Below are positions 21,300 to 33,147 of a stretch of 64,000 nt of DNA, in pieces (position 1 is the stretch's first letter; every line of letters begins with the position of its first letter). The notes under the pieces are model-generated. The model made no database searches. It was not told where the DNA came from and saw nothing but the letters and a program-made list of their open reading frames with translations. The position numbers and the translations under genes are program-made. Source of the stretch: Locusta migratoria (lineage: Eukaryota; Arthropoda; Insecta; Orthoptera; Acrididae); assembly GCA_026315105.1 (NCBI GenBank), contig CM048744.1, positions 312,549,270 to 312,613,269 of the forward strand, read 5' to 3'.

Positions 21300-24200
21300 T
21301 TATCAACCCACCCCCATGAACCACAGACATTGCCAAGGTGGGGTGGCTTGTGTGCCTGAACGATGAAGATCGTCGTACCGTAGGCCCAACCACAGCGGAG
21401 GGGTATCTGTGGAGAGGCCAGACAAACGTGTGGTTCCTGAAGAGGGGCAGCAGCCTTTTCAGTAGTTACAGGGGCAACAGTCTGGATGATTGACTGAGCT
21501 GGCCTTGTAACATCAGCTAATGTGGCTTTGCCACACAGCTACTGCGAATGGCTGAAAGTAAGGGGAAACTACAGCCGTTACCTTTCCCGAGGACATGCAG
21601 CTCTACTGTATGAACATATGATGATGGCATCCTCTCGGGTAAAATATTCCGGAGGTAAAATAATCCTCCATTCGGATCTCCGGGCGGGGACTACTCAGGA
21701 AAATGCCGTCGACAAGAAAATAAAACAGGCATTCTACGGGTCGGAGCGTGGAATGTTCTAACCCTTAATCGCGTAGGTAAGTTAGAAAATTTGAAAACAG
21801 AAATGGATAAGTTGAAATTAGATATGGTAGGGATTAGTGAAGTTCGGTGGCAGGATGAACGTGATATATGGTCAAATGAGTACAGGGTTATAAATACAAA
21901 ATCAGTTGGTGGTAACGCAGGAGCAGGTCTGATAAAGAATAAGAAAACAGGAATGTGGGTTAGTTATCATGAACAGCATAGTGAACGCATTATCGTAGCA
22001 AAGATAGATACAAAACCAACACCGACCACAGTAGTGCAAGTTTATATGCCAACTAGCAAGGCCTATGATGAGGAGATCGAAGAAATGTATGAGGAGATAA
22101 AAGAAATCATTCAGAAACTTAAGGGAGACAAAAACTTGATGCTGGTGGGGGACAGGAACACGGTAGCAGGAAAGGGAAGAGTAGGAAATATAGTAGGTGA
22201 TTATGGACTGGGAAAAAGAAATGAAAGTGGAGATCGCTTGGTAGAATTTTGCGCACAGCACAATTTAATGATCACCAACATTTGATTTAATTATCATGAA
22301 AGAAGGCCGTTTACGAGGATGAGACCAGGAGACACTGGAAGGTACCAGATTGATTTTATAATGGTAACGCAAAGGTTTAGAAACCAGTTTTTATACTGTA
22401 AGACATATCCGGGGGCAGATATCGACTCTGACCACAACTTATTAGTTAAGAGCCGGCCGAGGGGACTAAGGCGTTCCAGTCACGGTCTGCACGGCCACAA
22501 CGGTCGGGGGTTCGAATCCCCCCTCGGGCATGGATATTTGTCCCGTCCTAGCTCGTAAGTAGTTCATAAGTAGTTTGTAAGCTTAGGGACTGATAACCCC
22601 GTAGTTAAGTACCATAGAATATACAAACTTTTGAACATTTATTAGTTAAGAGACTGCTGAAAGGTAAAAAAATTGGTTGAAAGTTTCAGAGAGAGCATTA
22701 GCCAGAAATTGACTGAAACGGGAGAAACTAATACAGTAGAAGAAGAATGGGTATCTCTAAGAGGGTAGCACGGAGGATCAAATAGGCAGAAGGACAAGGC
22801 CTAAGAGAAATCTTTGGATAACAAAGGATATACAGAACTTAATAGATGAGAGGAGAAAATATAAAAGTTCATCAAATGAAGCAGGCAAAAAGGAGTACAA
22901 ACGTCTGAAAAATGAGATTGACAGGAAGTGCAGACTGGCTAAGCAGGAGTGGCTAGAGGACCGTAGAAGAATGTATAACTAAGGGAAAGATAGATACCGC
23001 CTACAGGAAAGTAAAAGAGATGTCTGGAGAAAAAAAAAAAAAAAAAAGAACAGCTGTATGAATATCAAGAAATCAGACGGAAAACCAGAACTAAGCAAAA
23101 CTGTGAAAGGAATATGTAGAGGACCTGTACAAATAAATTCCAGGTAGTATTCTAGGAATGGAAGAAGAAGTGGAGGCGGAGGAGATAAGTGATATGATAC
23201 TGCGAGAAGACTTTGACAGAGCGCTGGAGGATTTTAGTCGAAACAAGGCTCCTAGAGTAGATAATATTCCGTCTGAACTGCTGATATCGTTAGGAGAGCC
23301 AGTCATGAAAAAGTGTTCCTCCTAGTATGCAAGATGTATGAGACAGGGGAAATACCCTCCGATTTCAAGAAGAATATAGTAATTCCAATTCCAAAGAAAG
23401 CAAGTGCAGACCAATGTGAAAATTACAGAACTATTAGTTTAATAAGTCATTGTTGCAAAATACTAACACGAATTATTTACAGACGAATAGAAAAACTTGC
23501 GTAATCCAACCTCGGGGAAGATATGTTTGGATTTAGGAGAAATTTTGGAACAAGCGAGGCAATACTCACATTACGACTTATCTTAGAAGGTAGGCCAAGG
23601 AAAGGGAAACCCACGATTTTAGCGTTTGTCGGTTTGGTGAAAGCATTTGACAATATCGACTGGAACACACTCTTCAAATTCTGAAGGTGTCAGGGGTAAA
23701 ATATAGGGAGCGAAGAGTTATATTCAACCTATACAAAAACCAGACAGCGTTTATTAGAGTCGAAGGGCAAGAAAGGGACGCAGAGGTTGGGAAGGGAGTA
23801 AGACAGGGTTGTAGCCTTTCCCCAATGTTGTTCAATCTGTACATTGAGCAAGCAGTGAAGGAATGCAAGGAGAAATTTGGAGAAGGAATTGAAGTTCAGG
23901 GAGAAGAAATAAAAACTTTGCTGTTTGCCGATGACAGAAATTTTTCAGAGACGGCAAAGGATCTGAAAGAGCAATTGAAGGGAATGGACAGTGTCTTGAA
24001 AGGAAGACATAAGATGAACATTAACAAGAGTAAAAAGAGGGTACTAGTATGTAATGTCAGAAAATCTGGAGATGCTGAAGGAATTAGATTAGGTAATGGG
24101 ACAATAAAAGTAGTAGATGAGTTTTGTTATTTGCGTAGTTAAATAACTTATGATGGCCAAAGTAGAGAAGATATAAAATGCAGAATGGCTAAGGAAAGAA

Positions 24201-24682
24201 AAGCGTTTCTAAAGAAGCGAAACTTGTTAACATCCAATATTAATTTAAATGTTTGCAAGTTCTTTCTGGAAGCATTTGCCTGTGTAGCATTGTATGGGAT
24301 TGATGCGTGGACGAAAAGGAGTTCAGTCAAATAGATGATAGAAGCTTTTGAAATGTGGTGCTACAGACGAATGATGAAAATTAGATGGGTAGATCACGTA
24401 ACTAATGAGGTGCTTAACGGAATATGGAAAGAAAAGAAATTTCTGGCATATCCTGACTAAGAGAAGGGATAGATTGGTAGGGCACATTCTGAGACATCAA
24501 AGAATTGTCAACTTAGCATTAGAAAAAATCGTAGAGGGAGACCAAGGGACGAATACAGTAAGCAGATTCAAAAGGATGTAAGTTGCCGAACGTATTCTCA
24601 GATGAAGAGACTTGCAGAGGACAGGGTAGGGTGGAGAGCTGCATCAAACCAGTCTGCAGACTGAAGACCACCACAACAACAA
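21300..24682 (+). pseudogene. RTE-like LINE, near full length
   Basis: A 5' UTR-like lead (21305-21760) is followed by an apurinic endonuclease-like domain in the 21791-22285 frame ('LDMVGISEVRWQDERD', 'VVQVYMPT', 'MLVGDRNTVAGKG', where DRN replaces the usual DWN). Then come a DSDHNLLV block (about 22420-22450) cut by a SINE, a linker, and the reverse transcriptase: 'SDFKKNIVIPIPKKAS' (about 23350), 'KFGEGIEVQGEE', catalytic 'FADD' at 23924-23935 and 'VVDEFCYL' (about 24110). The C-terminal blocks end with 'AASNQSAD', followed by a 3' end of acaac repeats. Several frameshifts and stops (for example after 22285 and 24142) mean it is dead. The family is annotated in insects as RTE-clade; that class is my inference. 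Confidence 0.9.
22453..22638 (+). mobile_element. SINE inserted in RTE-like LINE
   Basis: SINE with an internal deletion in the A-box region ('gccggccgaggggactaagg'), B box ggttcgaatcc. Perfect 14-bp TSD ttattagttaagag at 22439-22452 and 22639-22652, inside the endonuclease C-terminus of the LINE. Confidence 0.96.
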
Positions 24683-24693
24683 GTAGGTAATAG

Positions 24694-24909
24694 TTTTTTG
24701 TTTTACATTTCTTTTACTAAATTGGGTCATCAACAGTTCTCACGCTATTGGTTTATTTTATTCTGTATAAAATAAAAATAAATAAACAAATAAAACGTGG
24801 GTAATCTTAAAGAGTTCAATTTATACAGAATAAAATAAACCCTTAGAACGAGAACTGTTGACGATCGAATTGATTGAAAGGTACACTAAATGTATAACAA
24901 AAAATATTT
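24694..24909. mobile_element. Foldback element beside the LINE 3' end
   Basis: Inverted arms of about 80-90 bp: 'tttattttattctgtataaa' and 'tcaacagttctc' with complements, centre near 24796. It begins 12 bases after the RTE-like LINE ends. Confidence 0.78.
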
Positions 24910-24999
24910 TCTATACAGTTGACCCCATGCTTTCAAATAAAGTGAAACGCGTCTTGTCTCATGTAGACTAATTTACAGTTGCAAAAATGGTAAACTAAC

Positions 25000-25201
25000 G
25001 CCGCGATGGAGTGACCGAGCGCATTGAAGCCTATACTCCGATGGGCGAGGTTGTTTTCCGTCGGAGGTTCGAATCCTCCCTCGGTCAAGGATGTCTGCAT
25101 TGTCTTTAGTATAAGTTAGTTTATAAGTAGTTTGTAATTTTAGGGACTGATGACCTCGCAGTTAAGGCCCATAAGCTAAAGAAATATTTGAACATTTTTT
25201 C
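25000..25201 (+). mobile_element. SINE with 10-bp TSD
   Basis: Head gccgcgatggagtgaccgag, B box ggttcgaatcc, tail gggactgatgacc. TSD gtaa[a/c]ctaac (9 of 10) at 24990-24999 and 25202-25211. Confidence 0.88.
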
Positions 25202-25211
25202 GTAACCTAAC

Positions 25212-26298
25212 CTATACCAACAGCATTACCTGTCGCGCCATTTATTGGTGCTGATATTGTGTTTACATGAAGCTGCCTGGGGTTGAGAGCATTCAGAACA
25301 TTGACAAAACGTTGGGCGCAGGAACACAAACGCAAAGTTATGCCAAACGGAGTACGTTATACAACGGTTTTTTCTTCCCCAACCCCCGACCGAAGTCTTT
25401 TGAAGTCAGTGCCTCTGACTTGCAACATGACCAAGACAGCGCATTCCACCAGTTGCCACATAACCGCTCGACTTGGATTAGGCCCCAAACGTTTAAAGTC
25501 CTCCACGAAGTTCTGAATGGTGCGTACAAACCGTTACCTTATTACCTCGGGATTTGGTGTATCGTCTTGAAACTTAGCTTCTGGAATCGCAATCTTACAG
25601 CAACATCTAGATTACGTTGAATACGAGCAGTTGGACGCAATTAATGTGTACGCTATTCGTTTAAAATCATGCAGAGCAACAATATGTGTTTGAATCATTA
25701 GTTTAATCCAACACTTGAAATAAACTGGCATATCCACAATAGTTATTTCCAACAACTGAAAGTCGACTTGCTGACGGGTATAGCGACTGCCTCGAAATAT
25801 GATTAAGAACTTCGCTTCCACGACCTCTGCGAGCCGCCTTTATATACAATTATCAATAGCGCCCTACAATGTTAGAGTAGTGAAATACAGGTAATTGTTA
25901 AATGTACAAGCAGTTTTCTTGATATAAATGTCATTTGCTGTTCTATAAAACAAGCTTAAATATTACATCTTTCGATAACATTTAAACCTTAGTAAATGCT
26001 ACTATTTTACGAAAATATTCTTCAATATGAAATCATCAATGAATATTACATTTATCATAATAAATTGAAAAATATTGATAGGAAACTATTTCTATCATTT
26101 GCGGAGCTAGATTTACGAGTATTTTCAGTTCTGTGAAAGATTAATAGAAAGGAATAATGTATAATTTCAGTTTATCTAAACAAATCATTTCGCATTAACG
26201 ACTTAACTCGTTATTTTGTCAAAACACAATCAAAAATTGATTATTGGTAAACGATTTCATGCTTACATATGATCTTATTTACTATAGATAGCTTTAAA
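25212..26298. other. Unassigned, weak coding look on minus
   Basis: Around 25380-25530 the minus strand gives 'RTIQNFVEDFKRLGPNPSRA', a helical segment that could be a decayed transposase HTH. A TATATAAAGG box lies on minus near 25840. Frames are broken and I cannot assign a family. 25860-26298 is AT-rich. Confidence 0.3.
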
Positions 26299-26785
26299 CT
26301 GGTATTTGAGCTGAAATACATTACGTCTATTTAGTCAGCCATGTGATCATCTTTTTCAGATTTACGTTACACTATCTGGTAATTTATGTTCCTACCAACT
26401 AATGGGCTCTTTCATATTGTGGTTTTACTTTTGATACTAGTTAGATAAACCACTGTGTACTCAGATATATCTCGTGCACCTTTGTTTATGTTTACACTCG
26501 TGTATCAAAAACATTACAATTATTTACATGTATGAAAGAACAGACACCATTTGTTTACATTAAGAACCGTAATTTTACGAATTCGGCAAAAACATAACAG
26601 TTTCAATTTAACCTGGTTAGCTCAGAAAATGGTATGGTAATTGTATTTAAATAGTGCTGTAGGTCTTGTCTGTTAGATACCACACTTGATGCCCAGACCC
26701 CACTGTCAGTAATCTCTACATATAAAAATGTTCTTTGGTTTGTGTATAGCCGTTAATCTCAGCAAGTTCTTGACCGATCGCTTTA
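26299..26785 (+). repeat. Dispersed ~0.48-kb repeat, copy 1
   Basis: Colinear with 29524-30268 at roughly 90% or better by eye. It starts at 'ggtatttgag' and contains 'tttgtttacattaagaaccg' and 'tctctacatataaaaatg'. That last phrase resembles the 5' TC terminus of insect Helitrons, so a Helitron end may be included. No coding capacity. Confidence 0.8.
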
Positions 26786-27241
26786 AAATTTTGACACAAC
26801 GTTGCATTGTAATACAGGAAGGATTCTAGGTTCATATTTCTTGAATATATTGTATAAAACCTATATGTACATTACTTTTACGATATTTCGTATCATCGTT
26901 TGCCCATTATAAAATTTATATAAATTCATATTGACATATACTGAAAATGATGCATATAACACATACGCATATTCCGGCAGAAAGTTGTGTTAAAATTTAA
27001 ATCATTCGGTAACGAAAATTTCGGAGACAGTGGTGCCCACAGAGAAGGGGAGGGGTGGTGGTCATGACGCAAACTACGTCATTGAAATTTATGGGGTTGG
27101 GGGGGGGGGGGTGAAAAATTAGTACTTTTGGCCAGCATGGAGGTCTTTATGAAAAAAAAACTACCAAACGTGAAATAAAAAACAATAAACCAATGTTTAT
27201 ATACAAAATAAGTTTATCTTCCGAATCCAGGACCTAACATT

Positions 27242-27243
<2 letters not shown>
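26786..27243. other. AT-rich stretch with a G run
   Basis: Contains a run of about 13 G near 27097-27111. No gene seen. Confidence 0.4.
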
Positions 27244-27292
<49 letters not shown>

Positions 27293-27345
27293 GCGGGTTT
27301 GAGGGGGGGGGGGGTTGGTCGCTATTTGGGGGGGGGGGGCAGATG
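27244..27345. repeat. (GT)n microsatellite and G-runs
   Basis: About 22 GT units (27244-27289), then two G runs of 12 or more (27302-27314 and 27331-27341). Such clustered G runs could form a quadruplex on the plus strand. Confidence 0.9.
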
Positions 27346-27446
27346 AGTCATTGGCCAAGGTAGGGGGGAGTGCCCACCTCTGTTCGGAGATATAAGATTT
27401 TGAACGTGGCACTAAACATGGCTCTAGGTTCGATAGAGAGAGAGCA

Positions 27447-27608
27447 TTCAAATGGTTGTGAAGCTTGTGGAACTGCGGGGTCATCAGTCCGTAAACTTAC
27501 AAACTACTTATGAACTATCTTATACTAAAGAACAGAAGAAACATTCATGCCCGAGAGGGGATTCGAACCCCCGACGGGGAAAGGACTCGCGCATCGCAGC
27601 ATAGTGCC
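27447..27608 (-). mobile_element. SINE, head truncated
   Basis: Minus-strand SINE with tail at 27447 and B box (ggggttcgaatcc on minus, about 27560). The A-box head is incomplete where the next tRNA-like repeat starts. Confidence 0.82.
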
Positions 27609-27694
27609 TAAATCTGGATGGCCGGAGGTGGATTTGAAACACTGTCCTCACGAATGCGAGTCCAGTGCATTACGACTGCGCCACCTCGCTCGGT
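27609..27694 (-). mobile_element. tRNA-like SINE head, fourth family
   Basis: The minus strand reads accgagcgaggtggcgcagt, then 'ctggactcgcattc' and 'gtttcaaatccacctccgg', followed by 'ccagatttagg'. The same family lies in plus orientation at 37.79-38.02 kb. Confidence 0.72.
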
Positions 27695-27714
27695 CGCTGT
27701 AATGTATGGTGTAA

Positions 27715-28012
27715 AATGCATCGGGTCGCGTCCGGAGGTCTTGGGGTAAAGCGCTCGACTGGAAACCGAAAGGGTTGCGGATTCAAAACCCGGTCGGACG
27801 TCGGATTTTTTGTCTGCGCTTCAACCCATCCTTCACCTCTCAACGATGTGAGGAGTCGCCAGAAACGACACGTAGTTCGGATTCCACGTTAAGTTGTAGA
27901 TTCCCTTTCCACGGTTGGATAACTGGTATAGGGTAGGGACACGGAAATCGCCAAAGTGGCGTCCAATTGAAAGACTTGCACCAGGCCAATGAACCACACC
28001 AAAATATTAAAA
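27715..28012 (+). mobile_element. tRNA-like SINE, fifth family
   Basis: The head at about 27730-27805 has acceptor strands CGTCCGG/TCGGACG, D arm ggggtaaagcgctcgac and a B box-like gcggattcaaaacc. The body ends with 'gccaaagtggcgtc' and 'aaagacttgcaccagg', a core also present at 11.6 kb. Confidence 0.75.
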
Positions 28013-28107
28013 TTATTAATTATTATGTGCATCGAACGGTAAGCTACCCGCTATCGAACTTAACTACGCATATATCTGACAAAGACTGTCATTTTCAAAC
28101 GACTGTC

Positions 28108-28114
<7 letters not shown>

Positions 28115-28151
<37 letters not shown>

Positions 28152-28335
28152 AAATGTTTGTAAATCTATGGGACTTAACTGCTGGGTTATTAGGCCCTAG
28201 CTTACAAACTACTTAAACTAACCTAAGGACAACACACACAACCATGCCCCAGGTGGGCTTCGAACCTCCGACGCGAGAGGCCGCGCGATCCGCATCGTAG
28301 CGCTCCAGACCGCTCGGCTACTCCCGCGCGGCGAT
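28115..28335 (-). mobile_element. SINE with A-run
   Basis: Minus-strand older-subfamily SINE (short CACACACA after the B box) with a 32-A run (28115-28146) at its left edge. B box on minus is ggaggttcgaagcc. TSD not visible. Confidence 0.85.
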
Positions 28336-29523
28336 ATCTTTAAAACAGTTTGCTTTCCTCAGAACAGAGTGAAAAGCTTTATGAAATTAAAAACTTACGC
28401 AGAATAAAAATTAGGGTTTTTAGATTTTCACAAGCAGTGAAAAACATACAAGGAAAAAATAATTAGACAAATCAATTTGAATTTGTCCTATATACCTTTT
28501 CCCCGAGTGGCCATCCCGACGCGGCTAGATGTAAATAAATATTGCTTCAAAACTCACTCAAAAAACTCACTCTCAATTTTTTGGGTGGGTACAGCTAGCA
28601 CGGTACCCACTTCAGCTGCCGAGCCTGTTCACAGCGTACAACTAATGCAAGTCCACCAGTCGGGCCTTTTGGTCGCGACACTAGGCTCAGATGTTGGTTT
28701 TGAAGCTGTAAAACGATACAAATGGACCAAGCAACTATGTATACGTATGGTCAAACTCAGAGGCGCCGACTTTTGAAAATCGGTGTGGGTGCTCTATATT
28801 ATGGTTCACAAATGTTCGAAACCAATCTTCCTGAAAATCATGTTCGTGCATTTTTGAATGAGCAATACTTGATAAAAGTAAATAGGCAGTTCTTTGGCCT
28901 TTTAAAGATAGAAGGAAGAAGGAGGAGGAGAAAGGAAAGGAAAGCATGGCTGCATTAGGACACTACAATAAAACGATCTAATTGGCCGAAGTGGATATAT
29001 TGATATAAGTAACACCCCAAAACTTCTACACGACCAATGTAATACTTTTTCACTGTACACTAATCTAACACTTTTTGTGCGAAGCTATTCTTTCTGACAA
29101 AAGCGTCTGGTAGAACATCGTTAACATCGTTGAAAGAAATCTTCGAAATATTCTGAGATTTTGAAGTCCGACATCAAATATTTTTGGTCAGTTCCAAGCA
29201 AGAGCTGTAAACTTTAATCACTTCGAGATAACTACATGACATCTCTGACAGAATTAATATAGTCCTAGGTTTTTTTAAGCCTGAGAGAAAAGCACTACAA
29301 ATTTCAACAGAATCTATAATTTTAATAACAAGGGAAGTGACAAATATAAATGAAAAAACGATTAACTTCAGCATCAGCATGAGATTCTTCAAGCTAAATT
29401 CCTGAAAGAACACAACTGAATGTTCATAAATACGTACACCTGAAAGGTCAAAAGTACCGACGTCCTTCAGGATGAATAAAGGTAGCATAGTGGGTAAAAC
29501 ACGGACACTCATTACTACTCGCT
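28336..29523. other. Stretch with unassigned frames
   Basis: Frames at 28477-28776 (99 codons) and 28722-28958 (78 codons) overlap and match no family I recognise. 29174-29545 minus (123 codons) is AT-rich and hydrophobic, probably chance. No splice or promoter signal stands out. Confidence 0.35.
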
Positions 29524-30268
29524 TGGTATTTGAGTTGAAATACAATACGTCTATTCAGTCAGCCATGTCATCATCTTTTGCAGATTTACGTTACACTATT
29601 TCGTAATTTATGTTCCTACCAATTGATGGGCTCTTTCATATTGTGTTTTTACTTTTGATACTAGTTAGATAAACCACTGTGTACTCAGATACATATCGTG
29701 AACCTTTGTTTATGTTTTTACTCGTGTATCAAAAACATTACAATTATTTACTTGTCTGAAAGAACAGACACCATTTGTTTACATTAAGAACCGTAATTTT
29801 ACGAATTCGGCAAAAACATAACATTTACAATTTAATCTGGTTAGCTCAGAAAATGGGATGGCAATTGTATTTAAATAGTGCTGTAGGCCTTGTCTGTTAC
29901 ATACCACACTTCATGCCCAGACCCGGCGGTTCAAAGTTTTTAAGAGTGGGTAGTTGTTCAAAAGGTGCCCCACGCTGTCAGTAATCTCTATACATAAAAA
30001 TGTTCTGTTGGTTTGTGTACAGCAGTTAATCTCCGAAGCCGGCCGCGGTGGCCGAGGGGACTGAGGCGCTCCAGTCACGGTCTGCACGGCCACTACGGTC
30101 GGGGGTTCGAATCCCCCCTCGGGCATGGATATTTGTGCCGTCCTTAGTATAAGGCAGTTGATAAGTAGTTTGTAAGTTTAGGGACTGATGACCCCGTAGT
30201 TAAGTCCCATAAGCTTAACAAACCTTTTTTTTAATCTCCGAAAGTTAAAAACTGATCATTGCTTTCAC
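29524..30268 (+). repeat. Dispersed ~0.48-kb repeat, copy 2
   Basis: Same order as copy 1 at 26299-26785. It differs by an extra ~46 bp between 'catgcccagaccc' and 'ctgtcagtaatctc' and by the SINE insertion at 30038-30230. Alignment fades after about 30268. Confidence 0.8.
30038..30230 (+). mobile_element. SINE with 12-bp TSD
   Basis: Complete head gccggccgcggtggccgagg, B box, tail. TSD ttaatctccgaa at 30026-30037 and 30231-30242. Inserted in the dispersed repeat copy 2. Confidence 0.95.
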
Positions 30269-30639
30269 GTATGAAATATCGGCTCTCGCTATGGTCGCGT
30301 TTTGCATTGCCTCTTGCGTCACAAGGTAGGTTTTGATTTTTTCCCGACTTTTTAAAAATTTATACAATTCTATTTTCCACCTCAATTTTATGTGGGTGCT
30401 CAGCACCCACAAAAAACTCTTGGAGGGTGCATGAGCCCCGGAGCACCCACGGAGTCGGCACCACTGGTCAAACTATCTCACTGGTTTATCGACACACAGC
30501 GAGACGAAGATTTGCCGTATCCCTGGAAGTAACGTGTCTAATTGATACGTATCGTATTTTGACGTCAGAATTAAAGCGTGAGCCAGATAGTGTTGCGGCG
30601 ATGGCGTTACACGGTTATTAGCGGAATAAGATACCCCTT

Positions 30640-30895
30640 ATTGGCGCGAGAATGGGGTGTCACTGGCTGGCCGACGTGGCTGCGCGCGCAGCCCCGTGCG
30701 CAGGTCACGTGACGCCGCGGCCAGGTCGCGGGTGGGGGGTGGGGGGCGGCCTGCGCGGCGGCCGCTGCCGGCTATCGATTGGCGGGCGCCTCGCTCAGCT
30801 GCTGCCGCCTGTCAACTGTCTGCTAAATAATTGCCGCCCGGCCCAAAATCACGCGTGCAACACGTAGTAAGCGCCACGCGTGCGGCTGCCCTACT
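30640..30895. promoter_or_regulatory. CpG-rich block with an E-box palindrome
   Basis: High GC and CpG density. It contains the palindrome GTCACGTGAC at 30704-30713, which matches the bHLH-zip (MITF/TFEB-type) consensus, and a (GGGGT)n-like G-rich stretch. Frames here are composition artefacts. A promoter or first exon is possible but not shown. Confidence 0.4.
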
Positions 30896-31299
30896 GAGTC
30901 GTATCTGCATCTCAGGGCAAGAATAAGGCAAGCGGTGATTAGTACAAAGCGGCTTGTGCGAATTTTGTCTCACGGAGCTACATGAGCTTTCCTGATTATA
31001 CGTTACTGCAGTTTTTTGAAAGTATTGTAAGATCTAGAACTAACGAACATCAGTGTATGCACACCGAAAAGGCAGGTTAACAGATTCGGTAAAACTGGAG
31101 TAATGGAGACACGAAGGCTTTTGCCATGAATTAATTTCTATCCGTTGCGCTGTAAAACATGTCTGGTAAACAGTCAGATTCGAAGCCGTGAAACATCGAC
31201 TGTTAAACGCATTGTCATCTTGGAAACCAAACATATTTATCTGGTCCTACATATTTCTTCTTTTGACTCAAAAATTACAAAATTTAAGATACTGAAGGA
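30896..31299. other. Stretch with no recognisable feature
   Basis: Possible 5' flank or exon of whatever the CpG block serves; no splice or coding signal seen. Confidence 0.35.
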
Positions 31300-31640
31300 G
31301 ATGCACTGAATTGGTTATAGTGCTTGCCTAGTAAACGGGAGGTCTCAGGTTGAAATCCAAGCTGCGGCCGGCCGTGGTGGCCGAGGGGACTGAGGCGCGT
31401 CAGTCACGGTCTGCACGGCCACTACGGTCAGGGGTTCGAATCCCCCCTCGGGCATGGATATTTGTGTCGTCCTTAGGATTAGCTAGTTCATAAGTAGTTT
31501 TTATGTTAAGGGACTGATGACCCTGTAGTTAAGTCCCATAAGCTATACAAACATTCGAATTTTCCAGTCTGCGGCACAAATTTTAATTCATTGCCTCTCC
31601 GTCAATTCAATATCTTTGATATATATCGATACAAGATATG
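31300..31640 (+). mobile_element. tRNA-like SINE cut at its B box
   Basis: Left piece: ggttatagtgcttgcctag... then B box caggttgaaatcc (31344-31357). Right piece: 'gcggcacaaattttaattca' (31571-31590). A SINE separates them at 31368-31562. Confidence 0.65.
31368..31562 (+). mobile_element. SINE inserted in a tRNA-like SINE
   Basis: Complete SINE with B box ggttcgaatcc. Degenerate 12-bp TSD tcca[ag/gt]ctgcgg at 31356-31367 and 31563-31574, immediately after the host element's B box. Confidence 0.85.
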
Positions 31641-31799
31641 TCTCTTGGCATTGACTTATTATTTGCAAAATTGAAATGAGTGTTGAGATAATTTTACCGC
31701 CCAAACATTTCCCTGACTGCAAAATTCATGAGTCAAATCTTACCTTTTTAGCGTTACTTTCGGTGATACACAAGTGGAAGAAAAACCTATACAATGTAT
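31641..31799. other. Stretch with no recognisable feature
   Basis: Short AT-rich interval; nothing recognised. Confidence 0.3.
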
Positions 31800-31908
31800 T
31801 CCAGAAAAGACATTTTTATATATGTTGCGCCAAAGCTGCTAAATTTTTGTTACGCATAACAATCAATTAACAGCTTTGGTTCAACATATAAAAATGTCTT
31901 TTCTGGGA
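31800..31908. repeat. Short foldback
   Basis: Arms of about 40 bp: 'ccagaaaagacatttttata' with its complement and 'caaagctg' near the centre. Confidence 0.8.
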
Positions 31909-32260
31909 TAACGGAGAGCTGAAAAAAAAAAGTTATTCTTTTCATTCTCCACTCCGAGGAGTGCAGCGGGCTGTTTGAGATCCGGTCCATAAAGAGTCGT
32001 GGTTCTATTCAGACAATTATCAGACAAGCTGATAGTGGGGCAAATGGGGGATCCCAATTGCGAATAAGTGGGAGGGGCTTACCAGTTCCGGCATACGCCG
32101 AAAACCTTGGTCGGAACCGGGGGATTGGGACCAATTTAATTTATCTCTGGGACGTTGCCCCAGACTAAAAATGGAGTTTCTGGAGAGTTCGAGAGCTGCA
32201 ATATGCGACGCATTAAAAAATTTCGATACAATTTTCAACCTGTGAGAATAAAATCGCTCA
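31909..32260. other. Stretch with no recognisable feature
   Basis: No domain or repeat recognised. Confidence 0.35.
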
Positions 32261-32279
32261 ATAGATCTGTAACATTAAC

Positions 32280-32560
32280 GTAGACGACAACGCTCGCCCA
32301 CACACAGCCAATATCGTAAAACAGGTCCTGGCAAAAAAGGGGTGTTTCAACTTCAACATCGATCATACGTACGGGATCTTAATCCTCCAGTTTTCTTCCT
32401 ATTCCTTCGACCCAAACTCGCTTTGAAAGGAAACAGATTTGACGATGATATTCCTGACATCCAACGAAACGTGACGAGGCTTTTGAGACCATCCCGAACG
32501 AAGACTTTGTGCAAAGATTCCATGACATAGCAGAGCTCAGCGGTGCATAGTTATGGGAGG
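32280..32560 (+). pseudogene. mariner transposase C-terminus
   Basis: Frames give 'DDNARPHTANIVKQ' (second catalytic Asp region, about 32283-32325), then 'FFLFLRPKLALKG' and 'DDIPDIQRNVTRLL' (32385-32490). This matches the mariner-family C-terminus. The N-terminal half and TIRs are absent. Confidence 0.78.
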
Positions 32561-33147
32561 TGACTATTTCGAAGGCAACTGTAGTCCATAGTTCATCTGC
32601 GTTAATGTCACAGGACTACTCACCAGTCTTTATTGTCAGAGGTCGTAATTACTTATGCCTGCGTAGGAAGTACGCATGACATTTATAGACTGTCATTTGC
32701 ATCCTAAGAACTCGAAATAGCCGTAAGAACATTTGGTTGTGGGCTGGATTTGAAGACATACATTTGTGGCCTTACGCGATCGTTGTCTTTCGGCTTTCAA
32801 TTTGTGATTTTTGAACCATTCCTACACACAGAATAAATTATCATTAGCCACAAGGGTCGCTTCATTTTAACGCTACTAATATCGTAATTCCATTAGGAAA
32901 TAGCCTCAAGGAATCTTTTTGTAGTTCTCGAATTTGTGGTCCAACAATGTTTGCGTCACTTAATGTAGGAAATTTGCCTTCTAAGTATTTAAAGACCTGT
33001 CCTTCCCATTGCATAATTTTGAAAAATTATTTATCAGATGAAAATTTATATGAAGCGGGCTGTAATAATCTTTGGTCCACGAGGGGCTGAGAAACGAAAT
33101 TTTTTTTCGCTGAATATTTGTTGCAGACTAGTCTGCATACATATGAA
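32561..33147. other. Stretch with no recognisable feature
   Basis: No domain or repeat recognised. Confidence 0.35.

Noticed and set aside
27244..27289. (GT)n as another SINE-borne microsatellite
   Set aside because: No SINE head or tail flanks this run.
26299..30268. Direct repeats as LTRs of a retrovirus-like element
   Set aside because: No gag, protease, RT, primer-binding site or polypurine tract between them, and ends do not look like TG...CA.
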